DNA from: Deinococcus sp. Arct2-2
Lineage (GTDB): Bacteria > Deinococcota > Deinococci > Deinococcales > Deinococcaceae
Direction of reading: 5' to 3'
DNA: 64,000 nucleotides
Assembly: GCF_004801315.1 (NCBI RefSeq)
Contig: NZ_SSNW01000015.1
Location: forward strand, 11,051 to 75,050
Shown here: positions 57,506 through 64,000 of the stretch, piece after piece
How positions within the stretch are numbered: the first letter of the stretch is position 1
Layout of the letters: each line of letters begins with the position of its first letter
The notes under the pieces: model-generated
Told to the model about the DNA's origin: nothing
Database searches by the model: none
Seen by the model: only the letters and a program-made list of their open reading frames with translations
Program-made: the position numbers and the translations under genes

Positions 57506-60241
57506 CTAAGCATCAAACGTGATGTTAATGTCTGTGGAGTCGGGGCCAGCCGGGTTAATTCCATTCCCAACCTGAAGGGCCTGCCAGCGCCGCCGCAGCT
57601 CACGATGCTCCGAGACGCTGTTCAGGAAGGTTTCGCGCCACTGCGGGTCGCTGATGTTCTCCGCGCGCCCCATCAGCTCGTGATGGCCGGCTTCCAGCGC
57701 CAGTCGCTCGGCCTGGTGGTCGCCCTGCGCGGCGAAGACGTCGGCGCAGCTCAGGTAGACGAGGGTGAGGGCCTCGATAGCGGCCCCCTGACTCTCCTGC
57801 AGGTACCGCCAGACCCCGGCGGCGCGGCGTCCGGCGTCCTCCAGCCGGCCGAGGGCCAGGTCGCAGCGGGCCAGTGCCGCGTCGGCCTCGGCCAGAAAGC
57901 CTGGAGATTCCAACTGTTCCACCAGCCTGTGCGCCTGGAGGTGATAGTCATGCGCTTCGGTTAGCCGGCCCGTGCGCTCGAGAATGAGCCCGAGGTACAT
58001 CAGGCTGCCACTCAGCCCATAGCTGTCGCCGGTTCCATCCAGTTCAGCGAGGGAATCCCGTGCCGAGCGCTCCGCATCCTGGAACTCGCCCAGGTTGAGA
58101 AGTACAAGGGCGAGATTCTGCAGACCATAGCCTCGCCCACGCCGGTAGCCCGCGGCAGCGGCCAGCCGCAGGGACTCCTCGAGCGTGTCTCGGGCCTGCG
58201 CGTAGAGTCCCAGCATCGAGTAAGTCATTCCCAGATTACTCGCCGCCATCATTTCCTGAGCCCGCTCCCCGGCGAGCCGGGCCTCCTGAACGGCGAGCAG
58301 GCCCTGGTGTGCCGCCTGGACGGTATCCCCCGAGTCATTATAGAAGACCTGGGTAAAGATCAGAATCCGGGCGCGAACCGGGCTAGGGGCGACGTGCTCG
58401 AGCATCTCCAGTACCCGCTGCATGGCGCCGTGCGCTGCCCCGTCCCCCAGATGCAAAAGCGCAACCGCTTTGCGCGCCAGGGACTGGGCCTCCAGCGCGG
58501 CGTTGCCCGCATCGGCGGCGGCGGCGATAGCCTGGTCGAACAGGGGCAGTCCGTCCCGCTGCACTCCGCCATCGATGAGAACTTGCGTTCTGATCCCGTA
58601 GGCTTCGGCCAGCCAGGCTTTATCGCCGGAGGATTCAGCCAGCCTCACCATTAGGTTCAGGTTGACCTGCCGGGCGTCCGTGTCGCCCAGCAGCCGGAGT
58701 GCCGTCTCCTGTGCGAGCGTGATCTTCCAGCGAGTCTCGGCGTCTGCCGCGTCCGCAAGGGTCAGGGCGCGCTCCAGCAGGCGGCGGGCTTCGCGGGGGG
58801 CACCCTGCTGCACGGCGCGTTCCCCAGCTTGCAGGTAGTAGGGCGCGGCCCGCTGCGGCTCGCCCCCCAAGTCGAGGTGCCACGCGAGCTGGGGGCTGAG
58901 CTCCAAGGTGTCGGGGCCGCACAACTCCTCCAGCACCCCGCCGACCTCACCGTGCAGCAGCCGGCGCTCGGCCTGGCCCAGTTCGCTGTACAGGTACTTC
59001 TGGAACAGCGCATGGGTGAACCCGTAGGCCGACAGCCGGCTGCGCCCGGCCACGAGTTCGCCGCGCTCGCTTACCAGTCGGTGCTGCTTTTCCAACCCCT
59101 GAGAAAGTTCCCGTACCAGGGGGCGCAGGGGCCGTCCGGCGATCTTCGCCACCACCTCGGCGGTGAACGAGGTTCCCTCAACGCTGGCAATGTCGAGGAG
59201 CTCGCGCTCTCCCTGCACCAACCGTCCGATGCGCTCCTCGATCACGCCCTCCACACGGGCCGGCAGGGTACTCCAGTCGAGCTGGCCCGAGACCCAGCGG
59301 TCGTCCGCATCGCGGACGAGCTGCCCGCGTTCCTGCAGGGTGCGCAACAGTTCCACCGTGAACAGCGGGTGGCCTCCGGTATGCGTGTAGAGCTGCTGGC
59401 GAAAATCCGCGTCCAGCCGGTTGGGTTCCACGTCGAGCAGCTCGTTGACGAATGCCTGGCGCTCGGCCTCGCCGGTCTGCGACAGGTCGATGGTGACGTC
59501 GCCCGCGTAGCGCTTGATCTCGGCGAGCACCTTTTCCAGCGGGTGGCGCTCGCCGTCCCTGGCCATGGCGATCTCATCTGGGCGGTAGGTGCCCAGGATC
59601 AGCACAGGACTACTGGCCAAGCGGCGCGATAGGTGAAAGAGCAGCCCCACACTGGCCTCGTCGGCCCACTGTAAGTCGTCGAGGACGATGAGCAGGGGTT
59701 GCTCCTTGGCTATCGCCTCGATCACGTTGGCGTACTGTTCGAAGATGCGGCTCTGCTCGATGGCTCCGCTGTGTTCCTGGCGTTGGCCAAGCCGGTTCAG
59801 TTCGTCCAGCCACCCGGTGCTCTTGATCACGGTTCGGCCCACTCTGGCCACCAGTGAAGCTCCCGGCACGAAGGCACCCACTAGATCCGGACCCACCTCG
59901 ACCAGCAGCTGCACCGAGCGGGCAAATATGGTGTTCAGCCGATTGTTCCCGGCATGCACGTCGCCTGCCTGCCGCGCCCCGGTTAAGGTCGAGAGCACTT
60001 CCCGAAACGGCAGGTAGGGGTCGCCGAACCGGCCCTGGGCGTTGCACTCGCCCACCGCCACCCGCAAGGTTTCATTGGTCACCTGGGTACGGGCCACAAA
60101 GGATTGCACGAGCGCCGTTTTTCCGCTGCCCGCCTCGCCGATCACAAAGGTCACCCCGCCCGCGCCCGTCAGGGCCTGATCTAGAAATCTCTGCAAGCGT
60201 TGTTGCTCTGCGCGGCGACCAATAAAAGCGGCTTCGTCCAT
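57506..60241 (-). CDS. STAND-type ATPase with TPR-like repeats (MalT-like, no HTH)
   Basis: 911 residues. Walker A GEAGSGKT (35-42), Walker B LLIVLDDLQWADE (about 185), sensor-like LGTYRPDE; then a winged region and a long helical TPR-like array (about 450-880, such as YAQARDTLEESLRLAAAAGY and FQDAERSARDSLAELDG). MalT/AfsR-like regulators of this plan usually add a LuxR or BTAD DNA-binding domain; none is visible at either end. It could be a signalling ATPase, a regulator lacking its HTH, or a defence-type STAND protein. ATG 60241 lies 7 nt after TAGCCT. Confidence 0.82.
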   Translation of the reverse strand: MDEAAFIGRRAEQQRLQRFLDQALTGAGGVTFVIGEAGSGKTALVQSFVARTQVTNETLRVAVGECNAQGRFGDPYLPFREVLSTLTGARQAGDVHAGNNRLNTIFARSVQLLVEVGPDLVGAFVPGASLVARVGRTVIKSTGWLDELNRLGQRQEHSGAIEQSRIFEQYANVIEAIAKEQPLLIVLDDLQWADEASVGLLFHLSRRLASSPVLILGTYRPDEIAMARDGERHPLEKVLAEIKRYAGDVTIDLSQTGEAERQAFVNELLDVEPNRLDADFRQQLYTHTGGHPLFTVELLRTLQERGQLVRDADDRWVSGQLDWSTLPARVEGVIEERIGRLVQGERELLDIASVEGTSFTAEVVAKIAGRPLRPLVRELSQGLEKQHRLVSERGELVAGRSRLSAYGFTHALFQKYLYSELGQAERRLLHGEVGGVLEELCGPDTLELSPQLAWHLDLGGEPQRAAPYYLQAGERAVQQGAPREARRLLERALTLADAADAETRWKITLAQETALRLLGDTDARQVNLNLMVRLAESSGDKAWLAEAYGIRTQVLIDGGVQRDGLPLFDQAIAAAADAGNAALEAQSLARKAVALLHLGDGAAHGAMQRVLEMLEHVAPSPVRARILIFTQVFYNDSGDTVQAAHQGLLAVQEARLAGERAQEMMAASNLGMTYSMLGLYAQARDTLEESLRLAAAAGYRRGRGYGLQNLALVLLNLGEFQDAERSARDSLAELDGTGDSYGLSGSLMYLGLILERTGRLTEAHDYHLQAHRLVEQLESPGFLAEADAALARCDLALGRLEDAGRRAAGVWRYLQESQGAAIEALTLVYLSCADVFAAQGDHQAERLALEAGHHELMGRAENISDPQWRETFLNSVSEHRELRRRWQALQVGNGINPAGPDSTDINITFDA

Positions 60242-60248
60242 GGGCTAC

Positions 60249-60254
60249 AGGCTA
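60249..60254 (-). promoter_or_regulatory. -10 box (TAGCCT), leaderless start of the STAND ATPase gene
   Basis: TAGCCT ends 7 nt before ATG 60241. The same GTAGCC hexamer is repeated directly next to it. Confidence 0.4.
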
Positions 60255-60339
60255 CACGCCGTAGGGACCTCCGCTGACTGCCCTAGGAAACGGAGTTGGA
60301 TCAACTTGCAGACGGCGCAGTACTCGAGTATCTGTAACT

Positions 60340-60359
60340 ATGTGCTACGCGTGTGCTAC
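60340..60359 (+). repeat. 20-bp inner terminal repeat, right copy
   Basis: Identical to 31891-31910, in the same orientation, 115 nt inside the right attachment site. The left copy is 62 nt inside the left one. The remainder of 60255-60473 shows no gene. Confidence 0.6.
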
Positions 60360-60473
60360 AGCGGCGCAATGTAGCGGTAAGCAGACAATCAAATCGGGAC
60401 GGGATCAGAGCAGGACTTGCACCAGTACAGCGAATCCGGGATGAACTAAGCCGGAGCGGGATCAGTCCAACTC

Positions 60474-60526
60474 CCTTGGGGTGGTAGGGGTCGCAAGTTC
60501 AAATCTTGTCGCCTCGACCAGCAGAA
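60474..60526 (+). repeat. Right attachment site (53-bp copy of the tRNA-Pro 3' part)
   Basis: Exact copy of 31777-31829. It is only a tRNA fragment: no acceptor 5' strand or D-arm precedes it. Confidence 0.9.
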
Positions 60527-60561
60527 GCCCGCTCTGATTTAGTTCAGGGCGGGCTTGTTTT
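60525..60561 (+). terminator. Original tRNA-Pro terminator
   Basis: AAGCCCGC and GCGGGCTT form a hairpin followed by GTTTTGTT. It probably terminated the intact tRNA before the island entered. Confidence 0.75.
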
Positions 60562-60584
60562 GTTGGGTGTTTCCCGCCTAGACA

Positions 60585-60635
60585 CAGCGCGTTTTCTGAT
60601 CCCGCGCCGACTCTGGGCCACTTGGCCTTGTTGCC
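60585..60635 (-). pseudogene. Remnant of the 3' end of a methyltransferase gene
   Basis: On the plus strand CAGCGCGTTTTCTGAT matches 44204-44219 exactly, followed by scattered matches and GGCCTTGTTGCC after a 13-nt deletion. In the island these bases encode the last residues of the large methyltransferase (GNKAEELPSGPELARYQKTR). The scrap has the same orientation but lies outside the island, beyond the right attachment site. Confidence 0.6.
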
Positions 60636-60676
60636 CAGGCAGAGACAGGCAACAAGCAGCGCGGCTGAGAACTCCG

Positions 60677-61672
<996 letters not shown>

Positions 61673-61690
61673 AGGCGGGCCTGCGGAATG

Positions 61691-61804
61691 CTAAGGGGTC
61701 GGTAGTGCTGTGTTCTCGGTGGTTGGTGCTGCAAAATCACTCCAGTGGGCAGGGGCGAGGGTTCCTTGGGCAGTGGTCAGGGAATTAAAGATGTTGTCGG
61801 TCAT
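61691..61804 (-). CDS. 37-residue peptide with a near-perfect Shine-Dalgarno
   Basis: ATG 61804 is preceded at 8 nt by AAAGGAGGTG, the strongest ribosome binding site in the window. The product starts MTDNIFNSLTTAQGTLAPAH and has no membrane segment. It ends 18 nt before the RIO kinase start, which itself lacks a good ribosome binding site, so it may be a coupled leader or a real small protein. Longer in-frame extension to 62014 is unlikely to be used. Confidence 0.55.
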   Translation of the reverse strand: MTDNIFNSLTTAQGTLAPAHWSDFAAPTTENTALPTP

Positions 61805-62017
61805 GTTTGCAGCACCTCCTTTCGGTGTAGCCCTACCGTAGCAGGTGCGGGGTGCCTCGGCCAAGACCACCCGGCAAGGTAAGCCATCACGCCTAGGTGC
61901 GAATGCTGTTTTGACCCTATTTGGTAGAGTCGATGGGCAGGCCGTGAACTGGAGAGAGGGTGGCCCCGGCATCACGCCTAAGCCACCCCCGCTGTTTGTC
62001 TCTTCCCAGTTCACGTT

Positions 62018-63001
62018 TCAGCGAATGGTTTTGCTCACCAGCGTATTCGTATAAAAGTCGGTGGCTTTGGCGGCGGCGGGCAGGTTGCCCTGCTTAATGA
62101 GTGCAGCTACGGCCTTCGTCCATGCGCTGGGATCGCTGGCCCCGATGCCGTTGATGCGGGTAAAGGCACCTGTCATCAGTGGGGTGCTGGCCTTCAAAAT
62201 ATCCAGTGTGCCGCCGCCTGCGCCGAAGGTGGGCTGAGCCAATTTGAAGGCGCGGGCGGGATCGGTGACCGTAAATTTCAGGCCGCGTTGGCTGGCCCGA
62301 ACCACTTTGCGGGCCAAATCGGTCTTCAGGTTCTTGTCCAAGGTAATCAGGCCCGCCCCCACCATCGGGTAAGCGGCAGTCACATCGAGGGTGTACACGC
62401 GGGTTCCGGCGGCCCGCAACTGCACAACCTCGTTGTTCACGTACCCGGCGGCGGCGTCCACGCGCCCGGCCCGCACCGCTTCAAGCTGCGTAAAGCCGAT
62501 GCTGGCAAGTTTTACGTCGCTGCCTTCTTTCAGTCCCGCGCTGTCCAGCAGGGCTTGTACGGCGTTGTAGGTACTGCCGAAGGGGCCGGGAAGGCCCAGC
62601 GTCTTGCCTTTCAGGTCGGCCACACTGTTCAGCGGCTTGGTGCTAAACACGGTGACTGGAATCTTTTGGTACATCGCCATGATGTACTTCACCGGAGCGC
62701 CCTGATTGCGGGCAAACACGGCGTCTTCGGGGTCGCCCACAATAAAGTCGAGCTTGCCTTGCAGCAGCAGGGGCATCAATTCCGAAACAAAGCCGTGCTG
62801 ATACTTCACGTTCAGGCCTTCCGCCTTGAAGTAGCCCAGCGTATCGGCCACATAGAACGGCGTGAACTGCACGTTGGGAATGTAGCCGAGGCCGATATTG
62901 ACGGTGCGGGACGCGGCCTGTGATGTGGCCTGCGATGTATTCTGGGCCGACGCCGATGCAGTGGCAAACAGGGCGAGAGTGGTCAGCACGGCTCGTTTCA
63001 T
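62018..63001 (-). CDS. NMT1/SsuA-like ABC transporter binding protein
   Basis: 327 residues. Signal peptide MKRAVLTTLALFATASASAQ, then VNIGLGYIPNVQFTPFYVAD and LGYFKAEGLNVKYQHGFVSE, the standard opening of the NMT1/THI5-like family that binds pyrimidine precursors of thiamin, sulfonates or nitrate. The GDPEDAVFARNQGAPVKYI segment fits the pyrimidine-precursor (ThiY-like) branch, but the ligand is uncertain. No permease or ATPase is adjacent on the left. ATG 63001 is fixed by the signal peptide and a TATACT box 7 nt upstream; the frame is open to 63088. Confidence 0.9.
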   Translation of the reverse strand: MKRAVLTTLALFATASASAQNTSQATSQAASRTVNIGLGYIPNVQFTPFYVADTLGYFKAEGLNVKYQHGFVSELMPLLLQGKLDFIVGDPEDAVFARNQGAPVKYIMAMYQKIPVTVFSTKPLNSVADLKGKTLGLPGPFGSTYNAVQALLDSAGLKEGSDVKLASIGFTQLEAVRAGRVDAAAGYVNNEVVQLRAAGTRVYTLDVTAAYPMVGAGLITLDKNLKTDLARKVVRASQRGLKFTVTDPARAFKLAQPTFGAGGGTLDILKASTPLMTGAFTRINGIGASDPSAWTKAVAALIKQGNLPAAAKATDFYTNTLVSKTIR

Positions 63002-63008
63002 GAAGCTG

Positions 63009-63014
63009 AGTATA
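63009..63014 (-). promoter_or_regulatory. -10 box (TATACT), leaderless start of the binding protein gene
   Basis: TATACT, close to the consensus, ends 7 nt before ATG 63001. No Shine-Dalgarno is present. Confidence 0.55.
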
Positions 63015-63118
63015 AGACCGCTGGGTAATTCAACCCTGACGGAAGTCCCATATGTCACGTTTTCGCCTGTTGCCGCCCACCGGGGCATTGCTCTGTAGGA
63101 AATGTGACAGGCTCAGGT

Positions 63119-63322
63119 ATGGATCTAGAGTCTTGGAAACCGGATGACAACGCTCGGCGGTTGGCGACGCTGATCGGGTCGTTTGGTGGTGTGTTCGCGT
63201 TTGTGGCGCTGTGGATGGGCCTGAGCCTGAATCCGTTCTTGGCCCTGTTGTGCGGCGTGGTGATCGGGTTGGTGCTGTTTGCGCTGCTGCGGCCCCTGCT
63301 GCGTGCCGTGTTCGGGCGCTGA
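63119..63322 (+). CDS. Small two-helix membrane protein
   Basis: 67 residues: a polar start (MDLESWKPDDNARRL), then two membrane helices (about 17-37, IGSFGGVFAFVALWMGLSL, and 38-60) and a basic end. No family recognised. GTG 63104 with TAGGA upstream is an alternative start. It diverges from the binding protein gene. Confidence 0.55.
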   Translation: MDLESWKPDDNARRLATLIGSFGGVFAFVALWMGLSLNPFLALLCGVVIGLVLFALLRPLLRAVFGR

Positions 63323-63458
63323 TTTCTTCACCTTCTGACCGTACTCATTCAACACAACAGCAAAGGGCCGCCCAACTGGTGTTAGACTACGGGGTACGAT
63401 CCACGCTTTTTCGCGCACGAACAGCGCAGCAAAGGGCGCAGGAAAAAGGAGTATTCGC

Positions 63459-64000
63459 ATGACCGACAGCAATGACCAGCGCATGGACGCCCCCACCGAC
63501 GGGCAGAATCCGGCAGAGCAGCACGCAGAGAACACCAACGAGCAGCACACCGAAGCGCAGGCTGTGGCCGCGCAACCTATGGCAGAGGAAACCCCCGCAG
63601 AACTGCGCGACATCCTGCCCCAGTTGGAAGGCGAGCCAGACGAAGACCCCGTACTGGACGCACAGGAAGAAGAAGCCGAGCGCGGCCTGAGTGCCGAGGG
63701 CGACAGCGAAAGCGATGACGAAGAAGAGGGCGAAGACGAGTACATCGACGCCGATGATTTGCTGGCCTTGCTGGGCGAGTTGAAGGAACTGCTGGAAGCG
63801 CAGGGCAAAGAACTGCGTGGCCTGCGCCGTGAAGTGCGCGAAATGCGTGAAGGGCAGGGTGCCCAGACCACCGGATTCAAGCCCCGCGAAGACAAGCCCC
63901 GTGAGGAGCGTCCCCGCGAAGACCGGCCCCGTGAAGATCGCGGCGGCTATCAAGGCGGCGGAGATCGTGGCGGTCAAGGTGGCGGCGGCTTCCGTCCCCG
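63459..64000 (+). CDS. Acidic protein with Arg/Gly-rich tail (cut by window end)
   Basis: At least 180 residues. AAAGGAG lies 9 nt before ATG 63459. Residues 1-110 are strongly acidic (SAEGDSESDDEEEGEDEYID), then comes a Leu-rich coiled-coil (LLALLGELKELLEAQGKELR, continuing through REVREMREGQG). After about residue 135 there are tandem PRE-type repeats (KPREDKPREERPREDRPRED) leading into Gly/Arg/Gln-rich sequence. Such RGG-like tails often bind nucleic acid. The 3' end and any downstream domain are outside the window. Function unknown. Confidence 0.75.
   Translation, partial: MTDSNDQRMDAPTDGQNPAEQHAENTNEQHTEAQAVAAQPMAEETPAELRDILPQLEGEPDEDPVLDAQEEEAERGLSAEGDSESDDEEEGEDEYIDADDLLALLGELKELLEAQGKELRGLRREVREMREGQGAQTTGFKPREDKPREERPREDRPREDRGGYQGGGDRGGQGGGGFRP

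Noticed and set aside
31891..60359. CRISPR or other repeat array
   Set aside because: The GTGCTAC repeats occur only as one pair at each end; no regularly spaced repeat array was found anywhere in the window.

Overview
The window reads as chromosomal DNA of a Deinococcus species (Deinococcota). Support comes from the GC-rich coding sequence, small dispersed palindromic repeats, many genes that start exactly 7 nt after a TANNNT -10 box (leaderless mRNAs, common in Deinococcus), and the gene set (2-oxoglutarate dehydrogenase E1/E2, Fbp-type iron transport, RIO kinase, glutamyl-tRNA reductase). The species assignment is inference.

Layout. 1-5.3 kb: an OmpR-type response regulator, a small hypothetical gene, a membrane GGDEF-EAL cyclic-di-GMP gene broken by an in-frame stop and a frameshift, and a degenerate receiver/Roadblock-like protein. 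5.7-11.5 kb: sucA and sucB, separated by a minus-strand locus that holds a conserved protein of unknown function and two tandem RNAs, each carrying a circularly permuted tRNA-like module (Y RNA/YrlA-like). 11.8-19 kb: a secreted papain-like protease, an FbpABC ferric iron transporter and D-Ala-D-Ala ligase. 19.2-23.3 kb: a peptide ABC transporter (binding protein and two permeases, no ATPase). 23.4-31.6 kb: housekeeping genes (ygfZ, hemA, a precorrin-2 dehydrogenase, tRNA-Trp, cutA, an FtsB-like protein, a thioesterase, a ROK kinase, an M29 aminopeptidase).

31.78-60.53 kb is an integrated genomic island of about 28.7 kb. It sits at the 3' end of tRNA-Pro(GGG), and an exact 53-bp copy of that tRNA end lies at the far side. 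Just inside both ends is a 20-bp sequence with two GTGCTAC motifs, in the same orientation. From left to right the island carries: an undescribed pair (a protein with a C-terminal HEPN-like RNxxxH motif, and a 1310-residue TPR/zinc-ribbon protein); an xis-int-HTH cluster with a divergent XRE-type regulator; an HNH-like small gene; a three-gene restriction/defence cassette (GmrSD-like DUF262/HNH protein, very large adenine methyltransferase with an AlbA_2-like tail, PLD-SNF2 helicase); a rolling-circle-type Rep protein; an esterase/Baeyer-Villiger monooxygenase/SDR operon; a decayed HD-GYP gene; and a large ATPase-TPR regulator. Just outside the right end lies a decayed scrap of the 3' end of the same kind of methyltransferase, suggesting repeated occupation of this tRNA site.

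60.6-64 kb: chromosomal genes resume with a RIO-type kinase preceded by a 37-codon ORF with a near-perfect Shine-Dalgarno, an NMT1/SsuA-like binding protein, a small membrane protein, and the start of an acidic, Arg/Gly-rich protein cut by the window end.
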